Shown here: positions 8,490 through 16,989 of the stretch, piece after piece
Layout of the letters: each line of letters opens with the position of its first letter
Position numbering within the stretch: position 1 is the first letter of the stretch
NCBI RefSeq assembly: GCF_001280595.1
Contig: NZ_LITU01000036.1
Location: 138,118-202,117, forward strand
Origin: Paenibacillus xylanivorans
GTDB lineage: Bacteria; Bacillota; Bacilli; Paenibacillales; Paenibacillaceae
Direction of reading: 5' to 3'
Length of the DNA stretch: 64,000 nucleotides
Position numbers and translations under genes: made by a program
The notes under the pieces: generated by a model
Databases searched by the model: none
The model's input: only the letters and a program-made list of their open reading frames with translations
Told to the model about the DNA's origin: nothing

Positions 8490-9273
8490 AACATGGACAT
8501 CCTTTTTTTGATCTTTAGAAAATGTTAATAATGCTCAAAAAGCCATCATAAAATAACAGCATTAAACAACTTAACCGTGTTGTTATATGAATTAATTAGA
8601 GAGAAATACATTTTTTCGACTTACTGTTCCTATAGGATGTGAATGGATAAATACTTACATCTGATATTGCTTGATGGTAAGCGGACCCACTGTTCTTGTG
8701 ATCTTTAAATTCATGCTGTTCCTACTAATATCTTATTATTATTAATGAAATGGAGCACTTTTCTATCATAGATTAATCGATTAATATAATGTTGGATTCG
8801 AATCAATGAATATAGATTAACACAATAAACGCCTATGTAAAACATCGATTTTAAAGGTGCTATCATGCGTTTAATAGCCTTTAAAGCGTATGTTTAATCC
8901 CTATATACTCACAATATAATAGAAACGTATATGCGCAAAAATAGAGTGTCTAATGAATAGGAGATTTCATAGTTTTCCAAAAATGATTAAAATTTATTAT
9001 CCTCTTTTTCTCATCTGTACAAGAATAACCAAGTATGGATCATTCCATTGCAAAAACCTCTCTTTGAATGGTTGTCTGCCATTTAAAAAAAGGTTTCTCT
9101 ATTGCTCTTCATTATTCGACTACTAATGGGTTCATTTACTCTTCTGTGGGCTATATTACTAATTTGCGATTATCGTCAGCCTATCCATTTTCTAAAGATA
9201 ACCACAAAGGCCTTAGGAATTCTTTTCTAAGGCCACTTTGTATATATATCTAACTATAACGGGGTAAATACTC
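8490..9273. other. AT-rich intergenic stretch without a supportable gene
   Basis: About 780 bases, clearly AT-rich. Short frames exist on both strands but lack ribosome sites and family-like sequence. One good hairpin is present, GGCCTTAG (9209-9216) with CTAAGGCC (9227-9234), without a strong T run. The MATE promoter must lie at the left end. Confidence 0.5.
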
Positions 9274-9586
9274 ATGATAATTAACCATTTGCTTATAAGA
9301 CTAAAAGACTCTTCTTATACAAAAATTGAGGAAACAAAAGAAATCCTTCTTAAAATGAAAGGAAATATTGCAACCTTACTCGATATGCGGGTCCAAGGTG
9401 GACATGCGTCGTGATTCATCTTCTTACGATCTCATGCTGATCACAAAATTTGCATCGATAACGCATATGGAAACGTATCTGGTAGATCCTTTACACCAAG
9501 AAGTCAGCATATTTATCGGTGGTGTATTAGACATTGTTCGCACAGACTCTGAGGAATACGAAACCCAGCATACTCCATTGAGGTGA
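9274..9586 (+). pseudogene. Dabb (stress-responsive A/B barrel) protein gene with a frameshift
   Basis: From the ATG at 9274 (GGGG upstream) the frame reads MIINHLLIRLKDSSYTKIEE and on to LLDMRVQ, then stops at TGA after GGHAS. The +1 frame continues in register as VDMRRDSSSYDLMLITKF, then YLVDPLHQEVSIFIGGVLDI, ending at 9586. Together these make a full Dabb protein of about 103 residues (H..L.RLKD at the start, DL.LIT.F and HP.H in the second half). One extra base near 9398-9402 (CAAGGTGG) explains the break. It could be a true pseudogene or a sequencing error. Confidence 0.75.
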
Positions 9587-9600
9587 AGAGCATGCTGGGT
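9563..9600. terminator. Hairpin between the Dabb pseudogene and the ABC operon
   Basis: ACCCAGCAT (9563-9571) pairs perfectly with ATGCTGGGT (9592-9600). T runs are short on both sides, so termination strength is uncertain. It overlaps the last codons of the Dabb frame and lies 50 bases after the ABC permease stop. Confidence 0.5.
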
Positions 9601-9648
9601 CTTTGATTATACGTGACAGTCAGGTCAGTCAGTCAGAATAAACTTGAA

Positions 9649-10956
9649 TCAGATTTTATACGCCTTCATCGCTTTGAATAATTCCTTGAACGTTGGGCGT
9701 TTACCATACATCAGCACACCTGTACGATAGATTTTCGCTGCGAGCCAGCCGAAGATCATAATCGATACCACGAGAATGGCCAGGGACGTCCAGATCTGCC
9801 AGGTTGGCGCCACACCAGCCCCGATCCGTACCAGAATTGCCGTTGGCGATGTGAACGGAATGAAGCTTGCTACTTTTAAGAGCAGGATGTTCGGTGTAGC
9901 AATACTAAAGATTGCGATATAGAAGGAAACCAGGGACAACATCGTAATCGGCAATACGGCCTGACCGAGTTCTTCTGTCCGACTCACCATTGAACCAATG
10001 GCTGCGAACATAACTGCATACAGGAAGTAACCAAGAATGTAGAAAATCAGTCCATATACAATGACGGCAATGTTCACATCACTCAGGTTCATGTTGAAAT
10101 CACTCAGTACATCGCGGTTATGTGGTAACAGCATATTGCCGGCAACTACCGCACCGAAAATACCGATTTGCAGCAAACCTACCATGAAAATACCGATGAT
10201 CTTACCAAACATCTGACTGAGCGGAGATACACTTGTAATCAAAATCTCCATAATACGTGAGCTCTTCTCAGCTGTAATCTCGGATGCAATCATATTACCT
10301 GTCATCATCGTTGATGTGAACAACAGGATAATCAGCAGGTAAACAACTACGTAGTTGATGCCACTCATGCCACCTTCCGACTCCACAGCAGCTCCGCTTT
10401 GGTCAGAATCAAGGCTTTGCTCTGTCAGTTTCACCGGCGTACTAATGAGCTGCTTTTGCTCCGCCGTGAGTGTATCCTTCACCACCACATCCAGCTTCAC
10501 AATTTGCAGCGCAGCTTCAATAGGTGCAATAACCTGCGGGGAAATATCTTCGCTTGAGTACAAGACCGGCTGTGGGAAGTCTTGCCCCGCCACAGGTTCG
10601 AACTTCAGGTACCCATCCAGAAGTCCAGATTCCACATCGGCCTTAAGTGCCGCTTCATCTTTACCAGCGTCGTTAACGACCCGATACGTCTCATTTCCTT
10701 GTGCGGAGGAGTATGTCTCCAGCTTCTCGGCTACCTCTGTTTGGTTCGTGCTCAGAAGACCGATATTTACTGGCTGATTTCCGCCTGCACCTCCGCCAAT
10801 GGGACCACCGTTAAATAAGGTAATGAAATATGGAATATTGAGTCCAATCGTAATTAAAAGTGCAAGTACAATGGTCGTAACCATGAAAGACTTCGTTTTC
10901 ACTTTGTTTTTGAACGTAAATCCGATAATCGTGCCCATTTTATTCATTCGACTCAC
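9649..10956 (-). CDS. ABC-2 type transporter permease (NatB/YhaP-like)
   Basis: A 435-residue membrane protein. One helix at residues 25-45 is followed by an extracytoplasmic domain of about 150 residues and then five or six helices from about 200 onward (YVVVYLLIILLFTSTMMTG; IASEITAEKSSRIMEILITS). IASE...KSSR.MEIL.TS is the cytoplasmic motif of NatB/YhaP exporters. It pairs with the ATPase just upstream, whose end overlaps this start by 17 bases. The complex may export Na+, peptides or antibiotics; sequence alone does not decide. It is the last gene of the GntR-controlled operon. Confidence 0.85.
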   Translation of the reverse strand: MSRMNKMGTIIGFTFKNKVKTKSFMVTTIVLALLITIGLNIPYFITLFNGGPIGGGAGGNQPVNIGLLSTNQTEVAEKLETYSSAQGNETYRVVNDAGKDEAALKADVESGLLDGYLKFEPVAGQDFPQPVLYSSEDISPQVIAPIEAALQIVKLDVVVKDTLTAEQKQLISTPVKLTEQSLDSDQSGAAVESEGGMSGINYVVVYLLIILLFTSTMMTGNMIASEITAEKSSRIMEILITSVSPLSQMFGKIIGIFMVGLLQIGIFGAVVAGNMLLPHNRDVLSDFNMNLSDVNIAVIVYGLIFYILGYFLYAVMFAAIGSMVSRTEELGQAVLPITMLSLVSFYIAIFSIATPNILLLKVASFIPFTSPTAILVRIGAGVAPTWQIWTSLAILVVSIMIFGWLAAKIYRTGVLMYGKRPTFKELFKAMKAYKI

Positions 10957-11845
10957 CTACCTCACGAATAAAGATTTGGTTAAGCGTTGGTTCCTTAATT
11001 TCAAAATGTTCAACGGTCGTCTGTGCCATGGCTGCTCTCAGAATTTCCTGAGCTGCTTCCATCTGACCAATATGGATCAGGTATCCACGCTCACTTTGCT
11101 CTACCTTTTTCACACCCGGCAACTGTTCCAGCCCGTTGACACTTCCCGTTGTGCTCAGGAATACCTGCTCACGAGGATAACGACTCTTGATCTCCTTGAT
11201 CTCTCCCTGTACCACAGTATTGGAACGGTGCAGTATGGTTATCTGACGACATAATTCTTCAACGTGCTCCATGCGGTGTGTCGAGAACAGAATGGCTGTG
11301 CCTTCGTCACGCAACTCCTTCACCGTAGATTTCAACAATTCCACGTTCACCGGATCAAGTCCGCTGAAGGCTTCATCCAGAATGAGAATTTGTGGTCTGT
11401 GGACCACTGCGGCAATAAAACCCATCTTTTGCTGATTCCCTTTGGATAGCTCCTCAATCTTTTTGTCGTAATACTCCGGCACTTCGAATCGGTCCAACCA
11501 ATATTTCAGGCTCTGATCCGCATCCTTTCCATTCATGCCGCGCAGACGGGCCAGATAGTTGATCTGTTCACTGACCTTTACCTTTGGATACAAACCGCGC
11601 TCTTCCGGAAGATATCCCATAATCTGCTGCAATTCCGTGTTATAGGGTTTGCCGTTGTACTGAATATTTCCGCCGTCCGGGTGGATCAGCCCAAGCACCA
11701 TACGCATCGTTGTTGTTTTACCAGCGCCATTGGCTCCAAGCAGACCGTAAATTTCCCCTTCTTTTACATTGAGCGTTACACCATTAACTGCCGTTTTGTC
11801 TGCGTATTGCTTGACTACCTGCTTCAATTCCAATCGGTTCATCAT
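10940..11845 (-). CDS. ABC transporter ATP-binding protein (NatA/YhaQ-like)
   Basis: A 301-residue ATPase with Walker A GANGAGKTTTMR, signature LSKGNQQKM, Walker B ILILDEAFSGLDPVN and switch His in STHRMEHVEE. A C-terminal domain of about 90 residues follows, usual for NatA/YhaQ/DrrA-type subunits. I place the start at the ATG-ATG at 11845/11842 because GGGAGACG lies just before it; a longer frame reaches 11872 but would overlap the upstream gene. It energises the permease encoded immediately downstream. Confidence 0.88.
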   Translation of the reverse strand: MMNRLELKQVVKQYADKTAVNGVTLNVKEGEIYGLLGANGAGKTTTMRMVLGLIHPDGGNIQYNGKPYNTELQQIMGYLPEERGLYPKVKVSEQINYLARLRGMNGKDADQSLKYWLDRFEVPEYYDKKIEELSKGNQQKMGFIAAVVHRPQILILDEAFSGLDPVNVELLKSTVKELRDEGTAILFSTHRMEHVEELCRQITILHRSNTVVQGEIKEIKSRYPREQVFLSTTGSVNGLEQLPGVKKVEQSERGYLIHIGQMEAAQEILRAAMAQTTVEHFEIKEPTLNQIFIREVGESNE

Positions 11846-11862
11846 GTATCGTCTCCCTTCGG

Positions 11863-12759
11863 TTATTTCCACTGTACGGGTGCATACCCGGCAATCCAGA
11901 ATGCCAAGACTTCATCCAATTCCAAGTTACGGATTTTCATAACGCGTATCCCTGCAAGCTCCAACCGTTCCTGTGCCTCAGTCACCCGGGTTGTGATTAC
12001 CCGAATCAGACCGTTCTCTTCTTGATAAGATTCAACTACACCAGGAATGCTCTCGGGTCGCAGCTCACCTTCATACCAGAGTTCCTTCCATTGTTCGAGT
12101 ACGATATCCTTCTCCGCCATCCCCAGCGACTGACCACGGTGCATCAATACGATGTAATCTGCAAGCCTTTTGACTTCATCCGCAATATGTGTGGCAATCA
12201 GAATTGTGGTGTCTCCACCCGCCATGAAGGTACGGAACTGCTCGACCATCACTTTCCAGGCAAAGGGGTCCAGTCCTGATGAAGGCTCATCCAAAAGCAA
12301 TAGTCTCGGGCGAGCTGCGATTGCAGCTGCGATCTCGAATTTCCGCCGTTCTCCCTTGGACATCTTGTTCAACTTCACATCAACAGGTACTTCCATATCG
12401 CGAATCAGTTGGTCGAACAACTTCATATCCCAACGCGGGTACCAGTAGGCCCGAAAATCAGCTGCTTCCTGTGCAGTAATCCGGTTCTCTTCGAGCCCAG
12501 CGTTGTCAGCCACAAAACCGATCTGTTGTCTCAGTTCAATGGGAAGAGGCCCCTCATGTTCCTTCCCAAACCATATAATCTGCCCGGCATCTGGCAGTAC
12601 CACTTGTTGTAGCATGTTAAGAAGTGTGCTTTTGCCTGAACCGTTATGACCGAGAATAGCAACTACATACCCTTCCGGGATGGTCAGATCAATCGGGCCA
12701 ATAACTCTGCGTTTTCGCATTTTGGATACGCCGTTCAACTGAACTGCTATGGGTTCCAT
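11863..12759 (-). CDS. ABC transporter ATP-binding protein (YtrB-like)
   Basis: A 298-residue ATPase with Walker A GHNGSGKSTLL near residue 36, MSKGERRKFEIAAA as signature region, Walker B LLLLDEPSSGLDP and THIADEVKRL. It belongs to the YtrB group of ATPases that accompany YtrA-type GntR regulators and partner with small ABC-2 membrane proteins. Its likely membrane partner is the product at 13256-13996, first gene of the same operon. It starts 15 bases after the GntR gene. Its role may be cell-envelope stress response or export; the substrate is unknown. Confidence 0.87.
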   Translation of the reverse strand: MEPIAVQLNGVSKMRKRRVIGPIDLTIPEGYVVAILGHNGSGKSTLLNMLQQVVLPDAGQIIWFGKEHEGPLPIELRQQIGFVADNAGLEENRITAQEAADFRAYWYPRWDMKLFDQLIRDMEVPVDVKLNKMSKGERRKFEIAAAIAARPRLLLLDEPSSGLDPFAWKVMVEQFRTFMAGGDTTILIATHIADEVKRLADYIVLMHRGQSLGMAEKDIVLEQWKELWYEGELRPESIPGVVESYQEENGLIRVITTRVTEAQERLELAGIRVMKIRNLELDEVLAFWIAGYAPVQWK

Positions 12760-12774
12760 GTATGAATCACTCCC

Positions 12775-13173
12775 TCACTTCGAGTAAACAGCCTTCAGGA
12801 CTTCCCGGAACAGAGTCTCCATTTCTTCTTCCGTGCATCCTACCGATTTTCCAGACTGCACCGCTGCCTGCATTGCTTCCTGCGCGGCCTTCAATCTATA
12901 ATTTTCTCTGTCCCCGGCTTCTACCTGGGCCACAAATGTACCCGTCCCCTGCTTCGTACGAAGCAGGCCTTCATTCTCCAGATCCTGATAGACCCGTCTA
13001 ACCGTAATGACACTGCAATTCAGCGCTCCGGCGAACTCACGAATGGACGGCAAATGTGTCCCCTCCCCCAACTGACCCGTAACAATTAACGATCTTAACT
13101 GGTTTTCAATTTGGTGATATAAAGGTTCAGCGCTATTTTCATTAATTTGAATGGGTATTTTCACATCTTGCAC
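12775..13173 (-). CDS. GntR family transcriptional regulator, YtrA type
   Basis: A short regulator of 132 residues. An N-terminal winged helix (PLYHQIENQLRSLIVTG, then LPSIREFAGALNCSVITVRRVYQDLENEGLL) is followed by only about 55 residues. That is the YtrA subfamily, which lacks the large effector domain of other GntR proteins. Such genes sit with ABC transporters and often respond to cell-wall antibiotics. It lies between the membrane protein gene and the YtrB-like ATPase. The 22-bp palindrome at 14022-14043 is its probable operator, implying autoregulation. Confidence 0.9.
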   Translation of the reverse strand: MQDVKIPIQINENSAEPLYHQIENQLRSLIVTGQLGEGTHLPSIREFAGALNCSVITVRRVYQDLENEGLLRTKQGTGTFVAQVEAGDRENYRLKAAQEAMQAAVQSGKSVGCTEEEMETLFREVLKAVYSK

Positions 13174-13255
13174 CTCGCCCTCCGGTACACTCCAGTCTGT
13201 TACCTGTCCGTGCCGGCTTCATCCTGTATTCATTCTTGCGTTCATCCCTCATACA

Positions 13256-13996
13256 TTAACTCAAATCCCGAGTGGAAAGTTTCTTCAGCGTCAATCGACT
13301 GAAAAGCCATAACCCAGCTAGGCCAGCCACCAAAGCAACCCACATAATCGGGGAAAGCAGCCCCCATGTTTTACTCATATCAATTACAATCGAAAATCCG
13401 TAACTGCCCGATGTCCGGATCAGCAAGGATAAGATGATCGTAAGCGGCAAGAACAGCGAACTGAGAAGCAAATATTTTTTACCACTGTGCAGAAACTCTC
13501 CGTAAATATATAAGCCTGTCATGAGAAGTCCGTAACCTGTACAAGTTATGCCAAAGGCCAGGTACTGATCCCATCGGAACCCTTCCTCGTGCAACCCGAC
13601 CACATACAGTGATCCATAGAAAAAGATACCATTATACGTAAACGCCATCAGAGACTGCTGAAGTCTCGACCACATCACCGTCTCGTTAGGAATGGGAAGT
13701 CTGCGATAGTAGGCCAGCATCTGTGTATAGGAATCCTCCTGTATGTAACGGAAAGATCGCCTGCTAAACACGAACCCCTGAAATGGCACCATGATCAAAA
13801 AGAAAGTATCTACAACAGGATTAATGAAATCTGTCTTCTGTTGTCCTAATAACATCACACCACTCATGCCGCCAGTGTATATCATAAAAATTGCAGTCCA
13901 CAGCCATTGGAGCTTATCCTTGTTCATCTCACTACGGGTCAACCACCACGCCTGCTTCCATGCGCTCATATCATTGCCTGCCTTTCCATCTGTCAT
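13256..13996 (-). CDS. ABC-2-like membrane protein of the YtrA-controlled operon
   Basis: About 246 residues with six predicted transmembrane segments (LWTAIFMIYTGGMSGVMLLG; VDTFFLIMVPFQGFVFS; YLAFGITCTGYGLLMTGLYI; LLLSSLFLPLTIILSLLIR; two more at the C-terminus). I choose the ATG at 13996 because AAGGTG lies 6 bases upstream; the frame stays open to 14071, but that extension would run through the operator and -10. The protein is not recognised by name, but its size and position fit the membrane half of a YtrB-type exporter. It is first in an operon with a GntR regulator, two ABC ATPases and a permease. Confidence 0.75.
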   Translation of the reverse strand: MTDGKAGNDMSAWKQAWWLTRSEMNKDKLQWLWTAIFMIYTGGMSGVMLLGQQKTDFINPVVDTFFLIMVPFQGFVFSRRSFRYIQEDSYTQMLAYYRRLPIPNETVMWSRLQQSLMAFTYNGIFFYGSLYVVGLHEEGFRWDQYLAFGITCTGYGLLMTGLYIYGEFLHSGKKYLLLSSLFLPLTIILSLLIRTSGSYGFSIVIDMSKTWGLLSPIMWVALVAGLAGLWLFSRLTLKKLSTRDLS

Positions 13997-14021
13997 TGGA
14001 ACACCTTGCTCACTGTGTCTA

Positions 14022-14071
14022 CTGTATATATCAATATACACAGCATACAGACCATTTCCTATTCCCGTCAA
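14022..14071 (-). promoter_or_regulatory. Promoter and probable YtrA operator of the ABC operon
   Basis: On the minus strand TTGACG (14066-14071) and TATGCT (14042-14047) are separated by 18 bases. A 22-bp inverted repeat (CTGTATATAT, CA, ATATACACAG; 9 of 10 positions paired) covers 14022-14043, at the start-point side of the -10. It lies 26 bases from the first start codon. Confidence 0.65.
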
Positions 14072-14214
14072 CTCCCTATTTTCGTGAATCAGGAGAACGG
14101 GTGGGATTCATATCAGAGTTACGATAAAATAAAACTTGATTCTGAACGCACAGTGATTCATTGTAAAATTATTTGCTCAACTTAAATAGATACATAGAAA
14201 GGATTGATTCACCT

Positions 14215-14535
14215 ATGGATTGGCTGGTTGAGATCGGGTTTGTGTTCCTTTTTCTGATTGTGGTCATCTGGCTCATTATTCGCGACGAACCCAAACGGCA
14301 TTCTGCCAAAAAAGGCAGACATCGTGTACGTCGTAACAACGGCTTCACCGACTCATCTCCGGCGTACCCGGTCATTACCACCAATGATGACTCCTATACT
14401 CATCATTCCAAACACACTAACGATCACAAGCATCATGATAGTGATTCTTTTTCGGGATCTAATCACCATCACAGCAGCGATAGCGGAAGCAGCAACGACA
14501 GTGGTGGAGATAGCGGTGGTGGCGGTGGAGATTAA
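14215..14535 (+). CDS. Small single-pass membrane protein with His/Ser/Gly-rich tail
   Basis: A protein of 106 residues from the ATG at 14215; GAAAGGA lies upstream, and a TTG 14 codons earlier has no ribosome site. One transmembrane helix (VEIGFVFLFLIVVIWLII) is followed by a basic stop-transfer stretch. The hydrophilic tail is rich in His, Asp, Ser and Gly (HHSKHTNDHKHHDSD; final SGGGGGD). The tail may bind metal ions. It resembles short Gly-rich TPM-less membrane proteins common in Bacillales, but I do not recognise a named family. It is divergent from the ABC operon and ends in a strong terminator. Confidence 0.7.
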   Translation: MDWLVEIGFVFLFLIVVIWLIIRDEPKRHSAKKGRHRVRRNNGFTDSSPAYPVITTNDDSYTHHSKHTNDHKHHDSDSFSGSNHHHSSDSGSSNDSGGDSGGGGGD

Positions 14536-14555
14536 GATAACTCCTCAAACCAAAA

Positions 14556-14603
14556 AAAGAGCTGTATCCGATATTGTGCGAACACAATTCGGAACAGCTC
14601 TTT
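14556..14603. terminator. Bidirectional terminator
   Basis: AAAGAGCTGT (14556-14565) pairs with ACAGCTCTTT (14594-14603), and inner CCGA/TCGG-like and ATTGTG/CACAAT pairs extend the stem. An A run precedes it, giving T-tails on both strands. It serves the His-rich protein gene and the crystallin-like gene. Confidence 0.85.
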
Positions 14604-14642
14604 CCTGTTTCCCGGCACCTGAATACAAAAGAGGTCTAATCC

Positions 14643-15014
14643 TTAAATCAGCTCATAACCACTTGGCAGAGTACGATTCCTACGGATGGCACGAATCTCT
14701 TCCAGAGACAGCCGCTGATTGGTGGAGATCAGGGATTCCACATCATTGCCACGGATCAGATCATCCAAATCTCTCAAATTGGTGTTCCCACGAAAGACGC
14801 GGAATCCGCCTTGAAAGTTAGGTCTCGTAAACACAACCAACGTTGCATTCGAACTTGTCGAGAAGAAACGCAGGCTCTCTACCCCACCCAGGATGTTATC
14901 CAGATTACGGAGACCCGTGTTACCGCGGTATACCCTGCTTCTTCCACGATAGCCCTCTTCTGAATAGACCGCGAGACGTGGATACGTTTGACTTACATGG
15001 ACTGTTTTTTTCAT
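14643..15014 (-). CDS. Beta/gamma-crystallin-like protein
   Basis: A 123-residue protein from the ATG at 15014, which has GAGGGGG upstream. It carries two Greek-key-like repeats of about 40 residues: LAVYSEEGYRGRSRVYRGNT...LRNLDN...VESLRF and LVVFTRPNFQGGFRVFRGNT...LRDLDD...VESLIS. Each has the aromatic-x5-G core and the trailing Ser of the beta/gamma-crystallin motif. No signal peptide is seen. Bacterial members often bind Ca2+ through N/D-x-x-S loops, which are weak here. A hydrophilic 30-residue C-terminal tail follows. Function is unknown. Confidence 0.72.
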   Translation of the reverse strand: MKKTVHVSQTYPRLAVYSEEGYRGRSRVYRGNTGLRNLDNILGGVESLRFFSTSSNATLVVFTRPNFQGGFRVFRGNTNLRDLDDLIRGNDVESLISTNQRLSLEEIRAIRRNRTLPSGYELI

Positions 15015-15132
15015 TTGTTTTCCCCCTCTCGATCTCATTCTATGAATGAACGAGAGAGGAAGCTTGGACCAATCGACGGATGGATTCATCCATTTTCATA
15101 TTTTCAGAGAATTCTATTCATCACATGAACTA

Positions 15133-15597
15133 TTAAACGCCCAGAATGACTTCCCATACCGGGCGTGTATGTCCACCAGGATACAGCAGGTACAACAGAA
15201 CGTATACAATAACGCCAGTGATGGCGCTGCTGAACCAGATCATGGATGTGAATCGCCCCCAGCGGCGATGTGTCTTGAATTTCTTTTTGAAACCAAGCAC
15301 CAAAGTAGAAATGCCAAAAACCGCTGCCACCGTGGCGAGGACAATATGAAAGATCAGAAATATCCGATAGAAAATCTCCATCTCCGGGTCCCCGCCCCAA
15401 GCCGTATTCCCGACAAAGATGGTACGAGACATATAAATGACAAAGAACAGCAGTGCAGCAACGGCCCCTGCAATCATCGCGGTTTGGTGCGCCTCCCGTT
15501 TGCCACGGATAATTAGCACCCAGCCAATTCCAACCAGCACCGCGCTAATCACAATGAAAGAAGTACTGATCATGGGTAGCAAAAAATACATATCCAT
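15133..15597 (-). CDS. ctaM: DUF420 membrane protein, oxidase assembly factor CtaM
   Basis: A 154-residue protein with four or five transmembrane helices, the size of DUF420 proteins. CtaM (YozB) is needed in Bacillales for maturation of haem-copper aa3/caa3 oxidases. Visible are FIVISAVLVGIGWVLIIRGKR at the N-terminus, conserved histidines (EAHQTAM, IFHIVLA, KKFKTHRRWGR) and a terminal GHTRPVWE. It lies just downstream of ctaG at the end of the oxidase operon, matching its expected role. Confidence 0.88.
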   Translation of the reverse strand: MDMYFLLPMISTSFIVISAVLVGIGWVLIIRGKREAHQTAMIAGAVAALLFFVIYMSRTIFVGNTAWGGDPEMEIFYRIFLIFHIVLATVAAVFGISTLVLGFKKKFKTHRRWGRFTSMIWFSSAITGVIVYVLLYLLYPGGHTRPVWEVILGV

Positions 15598-15633
15598 CGT
15601 GTGTTTCCCCCTCTTGTCCCAACAAGACTTGTT

Positions 15634-16557
15634 TTATTTCGCTGCAGGATTAAGTGGACCTCCCGAATTCTCTACAGGATATGGATCATCATCATCTTCC
15701 TGTTTTTCCTTACGGTACCATTGGAAAAAGACGTATGCCAGCATGGAGACAAAGATGCCTTCCTGTATGAATTTCATCAAAATACCGCCCACCTGCTGAT
15801 CTTCCTTCGCAGAGGACAGGAAGTTGAAGAACGCCGGTCCACCGAACGATCGCAGCAAAGCCGTAGAATCCCCGGATACACAATACCGCATCGCCTCAGC
15901 CCATACCGCCGGGTTGCTGTAAGTGGCATACAAGGGTTCAGATGCAAAAATAATCAGCCCACAAGCTGGTGTCAGCAGCACCATGTTCAGAAAAATGAAT
16001 CCAATCTTGGACAACCCTGACGCTTGTCTTCCTTCCGGCAACGGATTGAGCAGCGTCCACCACATAAGCATGGAAGTGATGAAAAGTACAATGTAATACA
16101 GACGGTGAACCGTGAAATTCAACATCACGTAATCATGTACCACCGGTAAATGATATAACGAGAACAATCCGTTAAACAGCACAGCCGCCACAATGGGATG
16201 GGCCAAAAAAGAGAACTGCCGTGTCGGCAGCCATCGGATGATTCCACGCCATACCCAGAGGGGCAATCCCTTCATCAGTAGCGGTGGGGCTACAAGATAG
16301 GACAGAGCCATACTCACCATATGGAAGCTGAACATCACATGACCCAGCAGATTGAATGGCCCAGCTTGGGCCAGATACAACACGGTAAGCCCCGTGATAA
16401 ACATGATTTTCTGGGCAACCGTCGCCTGATCTGCCCCCTTGATCCGCTCACTGAACGGACCAACGAGCACTAGATAAGCTGCGGCAATGAGCAGAAACAA
16501 CGCCAGAATAAGTGGACTCCATAAATCGTTGAAACTAAAATATTGCAACCCGAGCAT
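15634..16557 (-). CDS. ctaG: Cytochrome c oxidase assembly factor CtaG
   Basis: A 307-residue, multi-pass membrane protein of the Bacillus CtaG/Caa3_CtaG family, required for caa3 oxidase assembly, probably copper delivery to subunit I. Visible are HVMFSFHMVSMALSYLVAPPLLMKG with conserved His/Met, GLPLWVWR, a HPIVAAVLFNGLFSLYHLP segment, and MLMWWTLLNPLP. The C-terminus is hydrophilic. It follows ctaF by about 100 bases in the same direction. Confidence 0.92.
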   Translation of the reverse strand: MLGLQYFSFNDLWSPLILALFLLIAAAYLVLVGPFSERIKGADQATVAQKIMFITGLTVLYLAQAGPFNLLGHVMFSFHMVSMALSYLVAPPLLMKGLPLWVWRGIIRWLPTRQFSFLAHPIVAAVLFNGLFSLYHLPVVHDYVMLNFTVHRLYYIVLFITSMLMWWTLLNPLPEGRQASGLSKIGFIFLNMVLLTPACGLIIFASEPLYATYSNPAVWAEAMRYCVSGDSTALLRSFGGPAFFNFLSSAKEDQQVGGILMKFIQEGIFVSMLAYVFFQWYRKEKQEDDDDPYPVENSGGPLNPAAK

Positions 16558-16662
16558 ACGGGAAACCTCCCCGTGACCTGATTTGGTTGTTGCCTGAATT
16601 CATTGTGGGATTGATTCGCCTAAAAGGGGAAAAGACGGCGACCTGCGCCGCCGCCATCTCTT

Positions 16663-16986
16663 TTACCACCAAACCCAATAAAGTGCCATAATGATGCACG
16701 TAAAAGCTACGAAAAATCCGAAGGCCATGAACAGGATAGGCATTAAATGCCCTTTATCCTTCAAGTGCATCCAGTAACCAAGCTGTACAAACACCTGAAG
16801 GATCGCCATAACCACCAATATAATAATGGTGAAGGTCGTATTGACTCCTCCCGCGGCAGCAGCCGCGAACGCAATGAGCGTCAGGACGATCGAGAAAATA
16901 AAAACAACGACGTGTTTCTGTGGTCCTTCCGCCCGGTGACGATGCTTCACAGGCTGCTGATCATCACTCTTATCCTGTACCGACAT
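16663..16986 (-). CDS. ctaF: Cytochrome c oxidase subunit IV (CtaF)
   Basis: A 107-residue protein with three transmembrane helices (KHVVVFIFSIVLTLIAFAAAA; FTIIILVVMAILQVFVQLGYWMHL; PILFMAFGFFVAFTCIIMAL). Size and the WMHLKDKGH loop match the prokaryotic CtaF/COX4 family. The N-terminal 28 residues are charged and cytoplasmic. It starts 3 bases after ctaE, implying tight co-translation. Confidence 0.92.
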   Translation of the reverse strand: MSVQDKSDDQQPVKHRHRAEGPQKHVVVFIFSIVLTLIAFAAAAAGGVNTTFTIIILVVMAILQVFVQLGYWMHLKDKGHLMPILFMAFGFFVAFTCIIMALYWVWW

Positions 16987-16989
16987 GTG

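Noticed and set aside
9068-9253. 61-codon plus-strand frame in the AT-rich gap
   Set aside because: There is no ribosome site, it covers a hairpin, and the translation looks like random AT-rich sequence.
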